Source of the DNA: JAABRB01 sp041617635
GTDB lineage: Bacteria > Pseudomonadota > Gammaproteobacteria > Burkholderiales > SG8-39
Assembly (NCBI GenBank): GCA_041617635.1
Contig: JBFJOO010000085.1
Coordinates: forward strand, 1 to 17,855
Length of the DNA: 17,855 nucleotides
Direction: 5' to 3'
The notes below the pieces were generated by a model, which ran no database searches, was not told the origin of the DNA, and saw only the letters and a program-made list of their open reading frames with translations. Both the position numbers and the translations under genes were made by a program. Shown one piece after another: positions 1 through 8,121 of the stretch; within the stretch, counting starts at the first letter, position 1, and every line of letters begins with the position of its first letter.

Positions 1-1
1 G

Positions 2-559
2 ATCGGGCTCCCGCTCGGCATCCTGATGGCGCGCTACCGGAGAGTCGAGCAGTTCTTCATGCCGCTCGTGAGCGTGCTCATGCCGATCCCGTCGCTTGCC
101 TGGGTGCCGGTATTCATACTCTGGTTCGGGCTCGGGAACACGACGACGGTCCTGGTCGTGTTCTATGCCGCGACCTTCCCGATGCTCCTGAACACCTGGA
201 GCGGTGTCCGATCCGTGAATCCGCTGTGGCTGCGCGCCGCCGGCGCGATGGGCGCGAGCGGTCAGTCACTGTTCTGGAAAGTGATCATCCCCGGCGCCTC
301 GCCCTTCATCATCACCGGGCTGCGCCAGGCGTTCCTGCGCTCGTGGGTCGCGGTCGTGGGCGCCGAGATCATCGCCGCCTCGGCCTGGGGACTCGGCTGG
401 GTGATCTTCGACGCGAAAGAGTTCCTGAACGCGGACATCATGATGGCGTCGCTCGCCGTCATCGGCATGATCGGTTTTTTCTTCGAACGCGTGGTCTTCG
501 GCACTGCCGAGCGCGCCACGATCCTGCGTTGGGGTATGGTGCGGGCAGCAAAAGGCTGA
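2..559 (+). CDS. ABC importer permease, SsuC/TauC type (5' end cut off)
   Basis: Inner-membrane permease of an ABC importer of the aliphatic sulfonate/taurine/nitrate class. The reading frame is open from base 2, so the N-terminus lies outside the window and the in-frame ATG at 26 is internal. The protein alternates hydrophobic segments with short polar loops. At about bases 230-330 it carries the cytoplasmic EAA-type loop (AAGAMGAS...VIIPGASPFI...GLR), which docks on the ATPase and is diagnostic of BPD-type permeases. The C-terminus is a short basic tail (RWGMVRAAKG). The stop is 10 bases before the ATPase start, and a binding-protein gene follows, so the three genes form one importer operon. 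The family assignment is strong. The substrate cannot be read from the sequence. Confidence 0.9.
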   Translation: MGLPLGILMARYRRVEQFFMPLVSVLMPIPSLAWVPVFILWFGLGNTTTVLVVFYAATFPMLLNTWSGVRSVNPLWLRAAGAMGASGQSLFWKVIIPGASPFIITGLRQAFLRSWVAVVGAEIIAASAWGLGWVIFDAKEFLNADIMMASLAVIGMIGFFFERVVFGTAERATILRWGMVRAAKG

Positions 560-569
560 GGACGATTCG

Positions 570-1337
570 ATGCAGCATATCGAAGTGAACCACGTCTCCC
601 TCGTGTACGACACGCCGGGCGGCAAGGTCCCGGGCGTCGACGACGTGAGCTTCGCGATGGAGCCCTCCGAGTTCGTGTGCCTCGTCGGCCCGAGCGGCTG
701 CGGCAAGACCACACTCCTCAACATCATCGCCGGATTCCTCACGCCCGTCGCGGGCGACATCCGGATCGGCGGCAACGCCGTGAACGGCTACGGGCAGGAC
801 CGGGGCATCGTGTTCCAGGACTTCGCGCAGCTCTTCCCGTGGCGCACCGCGCTCGGCAACGTCACATTCGGGCTCGAGATGAAGGGCGTGCCGAAAGCGG
901 AGCGCGAGGCGATCGCGCTCGAGCAGCTGAAGCTGGTGAAGCTGGAAAAGTTTGCCCACTCCTATCCGCACCACCTTTCGGGCGGGATGCAGCAACGGGT
1001 CGCGATCGCCCGGGCGCTCGCCTACAACCCGGCGGTGCTGCTCATGGACGAGCCGTTCGCGGCGCTCGACGCCCTGACCCGCGACGACATGCAACGCCTC
1101 CTCGCGGACGTATGGCGGGAGACGAAGAAGACCGTGATTTACGTGACGCACAACGTGGCCGAGGCGGTGTTCCTCGCCGACCGCGTGATCGTGATGACAC
1201 CGCACCCCGGACGGATCAAGACGGAGGTCCCGATCCGCTTGTCCCGGCCGCGTGACACACTGAGCGTAGAATTCCTGGAGTATCAGAAAGAACTCCTTCG
1301 CCACCTCAGCGAGCCGGCCAAGACGGGCGTGCAATGA
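570..1337 (+). CDS. ABC importer ATP-binding protein, SsuB/TauB type
   Basis: This 255-residue ATPase powers the adjacent permease from the cytoplasmic face. All nucleotide-binding motifs are intact: Walker A GPSGCGKTT (residues 40-48), Q-loop glutamine in VFQDF (Q83), signature LSGGMQQR (136-143), Walker B LLMDEP (157-162), D-loop AALDA, and switch histidine in VTHN (H194). The length and the FPW stretch after the Q-loop fit the nitrate/sulfonate/taurine ATPase family. The ATG at 570 is preceded by GAGGA with a 7-base spacer, which supports this start. It lies 10 bases after the permease stop and about 50 bases before the binding-protein gene. Confidence 0.93.
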   Translation: MQHIEVNHVSLVYDTPGGKVPGVDDVSFAMEPSEFVCLVGPSGCGKTTLLNIIAGFLTPVAGDIRIGGNAVNGYGQDRGIVFQDFAQLFPWRTALGNVTFGLEMKGVPKAEREAIALEQLKLVKLEKFAHSYPHHLSGGMQQRVAIARALAYNPAVLLMDEPFAALDALTRDDMQRLLADVWRETKKTVIYVTHNVAEAVFLADRVIVMTPHPGRIKTEVPIRLSRPRDTLSVEFLEYQKELLRHLSEPAKTGVQ

Positions 1338-1370
1338 GAACCTGGGTGCGAAGGGCGCGATCGACCACTC

Positions 1371-1378
1371 AAAGGAGG
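1371..1378 (+). promoter_or_regulatory. Strong Shine-Dalgarno site of the binding-protein gene
   Basis: AAAGGAGG lies 8 bases upstream of the ATG at 1387. It is close to a full match to the anti-Shine-Dalgarno sequence and much stronger than most other start sites in the window. It fixes the start of the binding protein. It also fits the usual need for more binding protein than membrane components in an ABC importer operon. Confidence 0.8.
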
Positions 1379-1386
1379 GCAGCACC

Positions 1387-2382
1387 ATGACGCAGAAGGA
1401 CTTTCACTTCAACCGACGGCAGTTCCTCGCGGCATCCGGAGCCGGCGCGCTGGCTGCATCGGGGCTCTGGCGGCCGTCGTTCGCCGCCGAGATGGCGACC
1501 ATCCGCCAGGGCTACCAGACGAACATGTGGGGCATGCCCACCTATTACCTGCTGCGCTCCGGGGAGCTCGAGAAGCGGGGCATCAAGTTCGAGGAGTTCG
1601 CGGTGCCGTCGGGCAACCTCACCATGCAGCAGATGGTCGCCCGCCAGGTCGACATGGGCACGTACGCCGGGCCCTCGTTCATCATCGGCAACGATCGGGG
1701 CGGCCTGCAGGCCATCGCGGTGATCGAGAACGTCGGGCGCACGGCGAAAGTGGTGGTCGGCAAGGATGTCGGGGTCACCAAGGTCGAGCAGCTGAAGGGC
1801 AAGAAGATCGCCAACCAGACCGGCTCGTCGATCGGCAACATCTTCGTCAATCAGCTCGGGCCGTCGCACGGTCTCAAGCCGGGCGACTATCAGGAAGTCC
1901 GGATGAACGTGAACGACATGGTCGCCGCGCTGGCCGCGAAGACCGTGGACGCCATGGTCAACGTCGAGCCCTACAACGCCATCGCGGTCGCCGACGGCAT
2001 CGGCGTCGAGATCGCGTCGCTCGAGGGCGCCGACAAGGTGCCGGTCTTCATGGCCGCCACCCCCGAGTTCGTGGAGAAGCACCCGGACACGATCGTGGCC
2101 TATCTCAAGGCGTGGCTGGCAGTCGGCAACGACTTCAAGGAGAACCCCGACAAGCCGGCGGACGTGATCTACGGGTTCTTCACGTCGAAGGGCTACACCA
2201 TGTCGAAGGACACCTTCAAGAAGGCGCTGTCCGCGATCGACGTGAACCCGGGATTTCCGTCGGACCTTGGGCCGTACATGCAGGAGCACGCCGAAGTGCT
2301 GATGAAGGCCAAGCGCATCAAGACGATCCCGGACTGGAACAAGGCGCTGCGGCCGGAGTTCATGAAGAAGGCGATGGCGTAG
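1387..2382 (+). CDS. ABC importer substrate-binding protein, SsuA/NMT1-like, Tat signal
   Basis: Periplasmic solute-binding protein of 331 residues for the ABC importer encoded just upstream. The N-terminus has a twin-arginine motif (NRRQFL, R10-R11), then an alanine/glycine-rich hydrophobic stretch and a probable cleavage near residues 33-34 (SFAA before EMAT). This suggests export through Tat in the folded state. The mature part follows the SsuA/TauA/NMT1 fold pattern: an early GMPTYY segment, a QMVARQVDMG segment typical of ligand-site helices, a LKGKKIANQTGSSIGN loop, and an AAKTVDAMVNVEPYNAIA segment at the domain hinge. A strong ribosome-binding site sets the start, and an intrinsic terminator follows. 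The ligand is unknown; sulfonate, taurine, nitrate or a pyrimidine-like compound are all possible in this family. Confidence 0.9.
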   Translation: MTQKDFHFNRRQFLAASGAGALAASGLWRPSFAAEMATIRQGYQTNMWGMPTYYLLRSGELEKRGIKFEEFAVPSGNLTMQQMVARQVDMGTYAGPSFIIGNDRGGLQAIAVIENVGRTAKVVVGKDVGVTKVEQLKGKKIANQTGSSIGNIFVNQLGPSHGLKPGDYQEVRMNVNDMVAALAAKTVDAMVNVEPYNAIAVADGIGVEIASLEGADKVPVFMAATPEFVEKHPDTIVAYLKAWLAVGNDFKENPDKPADVIYGFFTSKGYTMSKDTFKKALSAIDVNPGFPSDLGPYMQEHAEVLMKAKRIKTIPDWNKALRPEFMKKAMA

Positions 2383-2428
2383 CCGGGCGGCGCCTTCCCA
2401 CGCCGCTTCACACAACGTACCGCGACAC

Positions 2429-2461
2429 GCGCCGGGTGGCATCTGCCCCCGGCGCTTTTTT
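2429..2461 (+). terminator. Rho-independent terminator of the ABC importer operon
   Basis: A perfect 8-bp GC stem (GCGCCGGG at 2429-2436 with CCCGGCGC at 2448-2455) continues, after one bulged T at 2437, into a 3-bp GGC/GCC stem closed by an ATCT tetraloop. Six T residues (2456-2461) follow directly. The T-run is on one side only, so it terminates plus-strand transcripts 47 bases after the binding-protein stop. It gives no matching tract for the convergent gene ending at 2511. Confidence 0.88.
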
Positions 2462-2510
2462 CTGCGAGCGCGCGCCGGGAACTCGATGCGCGCCGCCCGC
2501 CGGCGGCCGG

Positions 2511-4412
2511 TCACTGCATGGTCATGTAGACCCGGTCGAAATCGAGCGCGCTCAAATGATCGCTGCGGACCCAGAGATAAAGCGCGCTCATTTCACCCCA
2601 GTCCACGCCTGATGGCCCGTGGCTCGGTACCTGGAGGAGAAGTCGCCAGTGGGCCGCGTCGGCAGCGCTGATGTCGGGCTGTATCCGATCGGGATCCTGG
2701 CCCCTCATCGCCGCCTCGGCCTCGTACTCCATCATGTTGTCCTGGATCACGTGAGGGTAGCCCGCGAGCTGAAGGCGCGGGCCGTCGTCGTCGCCGTCCT
2801 CGGTGTCACCATTGACCTGGTCGCAAAGCGCCCTGTACGCCGCGGTCGCCTCCGCACCCAGCCCCCAGCTCTTCACGGCCGCACTGTCGTCCGCGGGCAA
2901 CGCGTTCGATCTGCGCGTCGCCCTCAAAGGGCAAGGCGCGAATCGCTGGGACTCGGTGATCGCTTCCGGCGGCGCCAATCTTGAGAGCACCGACTCCGCA
3001 TCGACGTGGATAATCTCGAGCATCTCGAAGCGCTCGGGTCCGCGGGTGGGCTTGCTCATCGCGAGCGGCCATCCCTGCGCTTCGAGGGCAATGAATATCA
3101 GCAGCCAGCCGCGAGCTGGCAGTCCGGGCGCGGCGTACGGCGCGGCGTCGGTCAGGTCGATCTGGGCGAGGAACGCCATCGGTGTCGCCTGGTACGACGG
3201 CCACTCGAACGCCGGCGGGCAATCGGGCTGACCGCCCAGTCTCGACTGCCCCACCACGAGCGTTGAAGTCCGCTGCGCGGCGAGCTCGATGCCGGGCCAC
3301 CAGAACGCGCGGATCGTCTCCTGATGGGCGCCGAGGCCGGCACCGCGCAAATTATCCTCGAGGCCGCGCCTCGGCGAGTACTTGACGGGCCGGGTCGCGC
3401 CCCGCTCGAGCTCCGACGGGAAGGACTCGCCGATGGACAGGATCCGCGGATCTCCCCGGTCGCAGACGGTCCGAGCCTCGAGGGTGAGGAGATGCGTTCC
3501 GTGCAATGTGAAATCGGGCACGTAAGCGAGGCGCAATGTCTTCGGCGCCTTCTTGCCGAACCAGCCCCGCTGCGCGAAAGTCTCCTCGCGCGTCACCCAG
3601 CGGAGCTCGAGGAGCGGCGTGGTGCTGCCGGTCTCCGGGTCCGTGCGATTCAGGCTGCCTCCGGTCGTGATCCACGAGAGGAAATACGCCCCTCGCGGCT
3701 CCAGGACAATTCTGACCCAATCCTTTTTCTTCGCCTCTTGGTGAGGCTTGAAGCGGCGCGTCTCGCCGCTCGCGAGTTCGACCAGCGCGACCTCGCCGCC
3801 GATCAACGCACAGGCCGCGAGCGCGCCGTTCGCGGCGACGACCACCTGGCTCAAAATCCCGGGGAGCCTGTGCTCACGGACCGGCCGACCTTTCCGGTCG
3901 AGCACGATCAACGACCTGCGCTCGCGGCGTGAGTCGAGCGCGTGGTTGGCCACCACCCAGCCGTCTTCCGTGGTGGCGACCCAGGCCGCATCGGGTGCGG
4001 CGGCGGCAGCGCTCGAGGCGAGCGGTGCGAGCGACTCGTCGAGTCGGCGCACCGTCGCCTTCTCCCCGTCCGAGAACAATCCGCACTCCGCGGCCCGATC
4101 CACTCCGATGAGGAATCCGTGGCTTGCGAGCTTGGCGTTCAGTGTGATGTGCACGCGAGCCAGACTCGGCTCGATCATCTTGATGATTTGCCCCGCCCCT
4201 GACGGCGTCACGGTGACGACGCGCCCACCGCGCACGAACAGCCGACATTTCTCCGAGTCCATCCGGATCAGCTTCTCGAGGTCGCGGGTCTCGCCCGCGC
4301 CGGGCTCGCCTAGAAAGGCGTAGCCGCGCGCGTCCCGGTCATCGTAGGCGTCGCGCCTCCCGGCGCAGATGTAGGCTCCCCCGACGCCCAGCGGCACGAT
4401 CATCTCTTCCAC
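2511..4412 (-). CDS. Two-part protein: beta-rich N-terminal half + C-terminal DUF1963 (YwqG-like) domain
   Basis: A 633-residue protein of unknown function, probably cytoplasmic because no signal peptide or membrane helix is visible. The C-terminal part (about residues 385-633) matches the DUF1963/YwqG pattern. In order it has LGGQPDCP...FEWP (near 392), MAFLAQIDL, a GWLLIFI strand, LAGYPHVIQDNM, WRLLLQVPS, and the closing WGEMSALYLWVRSDHL plus DFDRVYMTMQ. The N-terminal ~370 residues show repeated hydrophobic strands separated by charged turns (SLIVLDRKGRPV, VALVELASGETRRF, HLLTLEARTV). This resembles beta-propeller blades, but I cannot assign a family. The GTG at 4412 is preferred over the ATG at 4403 because GGAGAG sits 5 bases before the GTG. 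The gene is divergent from mutS and convergent with the ABC operon. DUF1963 relatives sometimes occur near toxin-immunity loci, but no toxin is adjacent here. Confidence 0.78.
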   Translation of the reverse strand: MEEMIVPLGVGGAYICAGRRDAYDDRDARGYAFLGEPGAGETRDLEKLIRMDSEKCRLFVRGGRVVTVTPSGAGQIIKMIEPSLARVHITLNAKLASHGFLIGVDRAAECGLFSDGEKATVRRLDESLAPLASSAAAAAPDAAWVATTEDGWVVANHALDSRRERRSLIVLDRKGRPVREHRLPGILSQVVVAANGALAACALIGGEVALVELASGETRRFKPHQEAKKKDWVRIVLEPRGAYFLSWITTGGSLNRTDPETGSTTPLLELRWVTREETFAQRGWFGKKAPKTLRLAYVPDFTLHGTHLLTLEARTVCDRGDPRILSIGESFPSELERGATRPVKYSPRRGLEDNLRGAGLGAHQETIRAFWWPGIELAAQRTSTLVVGQSRLGGQPDCPPAFEWPSYQATPMAFLAQIDLTDAAPYAAPGLPARGWLLIFIALEAQGWPLAMSKPTRGPERFEMLEIIHVDAESVLSRLAPPEAITESQRFAPCPLRATRRSNALPADDSAAVKSWGLGAEATAAYRALCDQVNGDTEDGDDDGPRLQLAGYPHVIQDNMMEYEAEAAMRGQDPDRIQPDISAADAAHWRLLLQVPSHGPSGVDWGEMSALYLWVRSDHLSALDFDRVYMTMQ

Positions 4413-4582
4413 TCAATCTCTCCCCGAGACGGGATTCGTGGGTGCCAACCGCGGTCCAAATACCGCGGGTCGCCCGCAGCCGTCGATACGGCGTCAAGAG
4501 AACTGTAGTATCACGCCATCGAAACTCCCGAAGAACTCGCTTCAGGGGAGCTTCGCGCCGATTCTATGCCGAGACGCGTGCG
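4413..4582. promoter_or_regulatory. Divergent intergenic region between the DUF1963 gene and mutS
   Basis: This 170-base gap must hold the promoters of both divergent genes. The best mutS-facing candidate is TAGTAT at 4506-4511 with a weak TCGATA 17 bases upstream (4483-4488). A TTGACG on the minus strand (4497-4492) has no convincing -10 partner. Two similar GC-rich motifs, ACCGCGGT (about 4448) and ACCGCGGG (about 4462), lie near the DUF1963 side; the first is a palindrome. Nothing here is strong enough to name a regulator. Confidence 0.3.
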
Positions 4583-7141
4583 ATGGATGCCGCCAAGCTT
4601 TCAGCCCACACCCCGATGATGCAGCAGTACCTGGCCATGAAGGCCGAGCATCCGGATCTGCTGCTCCTCTACCGGATGGGGGATTTCTACGAGCTCTTCT
4701 TCGAAGACGCGGAGAAGGCGGCGCGCCTGCTCGACATCACGCTCACGCAGCGCGGCGCGTCGGCGGGCGCGCCGATCAAGATGGCGGGCGTGCCCTACCA
4801 CGCTCTCGAGCAGTACCTCGCGCGCCTGGTGAAGCTCGGCGAGTCGGTCGCGATCTGCGAGCAGATCGGCGACCCGGCCACGTCGAAGGGGCCGGTCGAG
4901 CGCGCCGTCACGCGCATCGTGACGCCGGGCACGCTCACCGATGCGGCGCTTCTCGAGGAGAAGGCCGACAACCTGCTCCTGTCCCTCGCGGTGGAGACGG
5001 AACGCGCCGGGCTCGCCTGGCTCAACCTCGCGAGCGGTGAGCTGCGCATCCTGGAAGTCGCGCCACGCGCGTGGCTCGCCGAGCTGCAGCGCATCCGGCC
5101 CGCGGAGGTGCTGGTGGCGGATGGCGCGGGATTCGAGATTCCGGTCGAGGGCGTTTCCGTGGCGCGGCTCCCGCCCTGGCACTTCGACGTCGAATCGGCG
5201 CGGCAAAGCCTCGCGAAGCAATTCCAGGTGCACGATCTTGCCGGGTTCGGGTGCGACGACATGGGTCCGGCGCTCGCCGCCGCCGGCGCGCTGCTCGGCT
5301 ACGCGCGCCGCACGCAAGGCCAGTCGCTCGAGCACCTCACCCGGCTCGCGGTCGAGCGCCGCGACGCGTACGTTCGCATGGATCCCGCGACGCGGCGCAA
5401 TCTCGAGCTCACCGAAACCCTGCGCGGCACCCCGGCGCCGACGCTCTACAGCCTGCTCGACACGTGCGCCTGCGGCATGGGGAGCCGGATGCTGCGCCAC
5501 TGGCTCCACAACCCGTTGCGCGATCGCCCCGTGCTCGTCGCCCGGCACGACGCGATCGAGGAGCTCGCCGGCGAGGCGGGCGGCGGCCCGTGGCGCGCGG
5601 TCAAGGCGCTGCTGCGCAGAATCTCCGACGTCGAGCGGATCTCGGCGCGCATCGCGCTGAAGAGCGCGCGCCCGCGCGACCTCGCGAGCCTGCGGGATAC
5701 GCTCGCGCTCGTGCCCGAGCTCTTCGGGTGCGTAGCGACCCTGGGGGCCCCGCGGATCGCCGCGCTGCGTGCCGCGCTCGAGGAGCCGTGCGAGGCGCTC
5801 GCTCTCCTCCAGCGCGCCGTGGCCGAGGAGCCGGCCGCCAATGTCCGCGACGGCGGCGTGATGCGCACCGGCTATTCGGCGGATCTCGACGAGCTGCGCG
5901 CGCTGCGCGAGAACGCGGGCGAATTCCTGGTGGCGCTCGAGGCTCGCGAGCGAAGCCGGACCGGCATCCCGAACCTGAAGGTGGAGTACAACCGGGTGCA
6001 CGGCTACTACATCGAGATCACGAACGCGCACGCCGGCAAGGTGCCCGACGACTACCGCCGCCGGCAGACGCTCAAGAACGCCGAGCGCTACATCACGCCG
6101 GAGCTGAAGAGCTTCGAGGACAAGGCGCTCTCCGCGCAGGACCGCGCGCTCGCCCTGGAGAAATCGCTCTACGACGCGCTGCTCGAGGCGCTCGCGGCGC
6201 ACATCCCGTGGCTGCAGCGGGTGGCGCGTGCGCTCGCCGAGCTCGACGTCCTCGCGAGCCTCGCCGGCACAGCCGTCGAGCGCGGCTGGTGCCGGCCCGA
6301 GTTCTCCGCCGAGGCGATCATCGACATCGAGTCCGGACGTCATCCGGTCGTGGAGGACGAGGTCGACGAGTTCATCGCCAACGACGCGCGCCTCGCCGCG
6401 ACGCGCCGGATGCTGCTCATCACGGGTCCGAACATGGGCGGCAAGTCCACCTACATGCGCCAGGTGGCGCTCATCGTGCTGCTCGCGTGCGCGGGGAGTT
6501 ACGCGCCCGCGCGGCGGGTGCGCCTCGGCCCGATCGATCAGATCTTCACGCGCATCGGCGCCGCCGACGACCTCGCCGGCGGGCGCTCGACCTTCATGGT
6601 GGAGATGACCGAAGCCGCGGCGATCCTCAACAATGCGACCGAATCGAGCCTCGTCCTCATGGACGAGGTCGGGCGGGGCACGTCGACCTTCGACGGGCTC
6701 GCGCTCGCCTGGGCGATCGCCCGGCACCTCGTCGAGCGCAATCGCTCGTTCACCCTGTTCGCAACGCATTATTTCGAGCTGACCCGGCTCGCCCTGGAGC
6801 ACCGCGAAGCGGTGAACGTCCACGTGAGCGCCGTCGAGCACAAGGACACGATCGTCTTCCTGCACGCCGTGGAGGAAGGTCCCGCCAGCCAGAGCTACGG
6901 GCTCCAGGTGGCCGCGCTCGCGGGCGTGCCCGGCAGCGTCATCCGTGCCGCACGGCGCCATCTGCAGGCGCTCGAGCAGCAGAGCCTGTCGCGCGACGGG
7001 CAGGCGGATCTCTTCGTGGCCGCCCAACCGGCGCCGGAGCCCGCGCGCCATCCCGCGCTCGAGCTGCTCGACGCAGTGAAGCCGGACGAGCTCTCGCCAC
7101 GCGACGCGCTCGAGCTCGTCTACCGGCTGAAGAAGCTGTGA
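4583..7141 (+). CDS. mutS: DNA mismatch repair protein MutS
   Basis: MutS binds mispaired or looped DNA as a dimer and, with MutL, starts mismatch repair. The chosen ATG at 4583 gives 852 residues, essentially the E. coli length. The frame stays open a further 47 codons upstream, but those residues do not resemble MutS. Visible features: HTPMMQQYL near the N-terminus; the mismatch-stacking F-Y-E motif (F35, E37 in GDFYELF); AICEQIGDPATSKGPVERAV in domain I; Walker A GPNMGGKST (from G615, K621); Walker B VLMDEVGRGTSTFDG (D694, E695); and the C-terminal helix-turn-helix/tetramer segment ending YRLKKL. QADLF at residues 807-811 fits a sliding-clamp binding motif. The stop codon overlaps the next gene's GTG, so the two are probably co-translated. 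Confidence 0.97.
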   Translation: MDAAKLSAHTPMMQQYLAMKAEHPDLLLLYRMGDFYELFFEDAEKAARLLDITLTQRGASAGAPIKMAGVPYHALEQYLARLVKLGESVAICEQIGDPATSKGPVERAVTRIVTPGTLTDAALLEEKADNLLLSLAVETERAGLAWLNLASGELRILEVAPRAWLAELQRIRPAEVLVADGAGFEIPVEGVSVARLPPWHFDVESARQSLAKQFQVHDLAGFGCDDMGPALAAAGALLGYARRTQGQSLEHLTRLAVERRDAYVRMDPATRRNLELTETLRGTPAPTLYSLLDTCACGMGSRMLRHWLHNPLRDRPVLVARHDAIEELAGEAGGGPWRAVKALLRRISDVERISARIALKSARPRDLASLRDTLALVPELFGCVATLGAPRIAALRAALEEPCEALALLQRAVAEEPAANVRDGGVMRTGYSADLDELRALRENAGEFLVALEARERSRTGIPNLKVEYNRVHGYYIEITNAHAGKVPDDYRRRQTLKNAERYITPELKSFEDKALSAQDRALALEKSLYDALLEALAAHIPWLQRVARALAELDVLASLAGTAVERGWCRPEFSAEAIIDIESGRHPVVEDEVDEFIANDARLAATRRMLLITGPNMGGKSTYMRQVALIVLLACAGSYAPARRVRLGPIDQIFTRIGAADDLAGGRSTFMVEMTEAAAILNNATESSLVLMDEVGRGTSTFDGLALAWAIARHLVERNRSFTLFATHYFELTRLALEHREAVNVHVSAVEHKDTIVFLHAVEEGPASQSYGLQVAALAGVPGSVIRAARRHLQALEQQSLSRDGQADLFVAAQPAPEPARHPALELLDAVKPDELSPRDALELVYRLKKL

Positions 7142-8106
7142 GCCGTCTCGCCGACGCGCTCCTCCCGGTGCTCGTGCTCGCGGCACTATGGATTGCCGCG
7201 TCCGCCGCCGCGCAGGATCGATTCAGCTTTGCGATCGTCGGGGACACGCCCTACCTGCCGTTCGAGGAGCAGGCGTTCGCGACGACGCTCGGCACCCTCG
7301 ATGCGGAGCCGCTCGCGTTCGTCGTGCACGTGGGCGACTTCAAGCTGGCCCGCGCGCCTTGCGACGATGCGCTCTTCCGGCAGCGCAGGGAGCTCTTCGA
7401 CGCATCGCGCCATCCGTTCGTCTTCATTCCCGGCGACAACGAGTGGACCGATTGCCACGCCTCGGGCTCCGACCCGCTCGAGCGCCTCGCCGCGCTGCGG
7501 CGTGTCTTCCACGCCGACGACGCGAGTCTGGGGCGGCGCCGGATCGTGCTCGAGCGCCAGTCGAGCGATGCACGCTTCGCCGACTACCGCGAGCACGTCC
7601 GCTGGCGGCACGGCGCGGTGCTGTTCGTCGGGCTGAACGTGCCGGGCAGCAACAACAATCTCGGCCGCACCGCGGAGATGGACGCGGAGCATCGGCGCCG
7701 CATGGCCGCCGTGTTCGACTGGCTCGACGAATCGATGCAGCTCGCCGAGCGCGACCGGCTCGCGGGAGTCGTGATCCTGCTGCACGCCAATCCGGGATTC
7801 GACGGGAAGGCGCGCCGGCCGCGCGGTGCGCCCGACGGCTACGCCGCGCTGCGCGGCGTTCTGCACGCGCACGCCGGCCGGATCGCGCGACCGATGCTGC
7901 TCGCGCACGGCGACACGCACGCGTTCCGGCACGATCGGCCGCTCCGCGATTCGGCAACCGGTGCGCCGCTGGCCAACTTGATTCGGGTCGAAGTTCCGGG
8001 CTCGCCGGCCGCCGAGGCGGTCGTGGTGGACGTGGACTCGGCGCGTCCGGCGGTGTTCAGCGTTCGCCCGCCGGCGTCCCATCGGACTTTTCCCGAGAAT
8101 CCCTGA
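7138..8106 (+). CDS. Secreted metallophosphoesterase-like protein (calcineurin-like fold)
   Basis: Predicted exported protein of 322 residues. It starts at GTG 7138, overlapping the mutS stop by 4 bases (GTGA), a classic translational-coupling arrangement. The N-terminus has a signal peptide: a hydrophobic run over residues 7-24, with likely cleavage after ASAAA before QDRF. Metallophosphoesterase-type motifs appear in the right order: VGDTPY (D36), VVHVGDFK (D67), FIPGDNEWTDC (GDNE 99-102), LLHANP (H216) and AHGDTHAFRH (257-265). Several positions differ from the classical set: no His two residues after D36, GDFK instead of GDxxD, and GDNE instead of GNHD/E. It is therefore a divergent branch, and its activity cannot be assumed. 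Three or four cysteines (C75, C106 and others) could form a disulfide in the periplasm. The substrate is unknown. Confidence 0.8.
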   Translation: MSRLADALLPVLVLAALWIAASAAAQDRFSFAIVGDTPYLPFEEQAFATTLGTLDAEPLAFVVHVGDFKLARAPCDDALFRQRRELFDASRHPFVFIPGDNEWTDCHASGSDPLERLAALRRVFHADDASLGRRRIVLERQSSDARFADYREHVRWRHGAVLFVGLNVPGSNNNLGRTAEMDAEHRRRMAAVFDWLDESMQLAERDRLAGVVILLHANPGFDGKARRPRGAPDGYAALRGVLHAHAGRIARPMLLAHGDTHAFRHDRPLRDSATGAPLANLIRVEVPGSPAAEAVVVDVDSARPAVFSVRPPASHRTFPENP

Positions 8107-8121
8107 GCGCGGTCGCCATGC

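Noticed and set aside
4447..4470. Two similar ACCGCGG motifs near the DUF1963 gene start as a possible operator
   Set aside because: Short GC palindromes are frequent by chance in DNA of this composition, and the second copy is imperfect.
4442..4582. In-frame upstream extension of mutS by 47 codons
   Set aside because: The residues are basic and low in similarity to any MutS N-terminus, and the region must hold promoters. The ATG at 4583 gives the normal MutS length and start.
5071..7137. Long open frame across mutS in another frame, continuing into the phosphoesterase gene
   Set aside because: It is an arginine/alanine-rich shadow of mutS typical of GC-rich DNA. Only the part from GTG 7138 has a signal peptide and conserved motifs.
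4601..7186. 861-codon minus-strand open frame opposite mutS
   Set aside because: Its composition (Arg, Gly, Glu, His rich, no motifs) is that of an antisense shadow, and mutS on the other strand is unambiguous.
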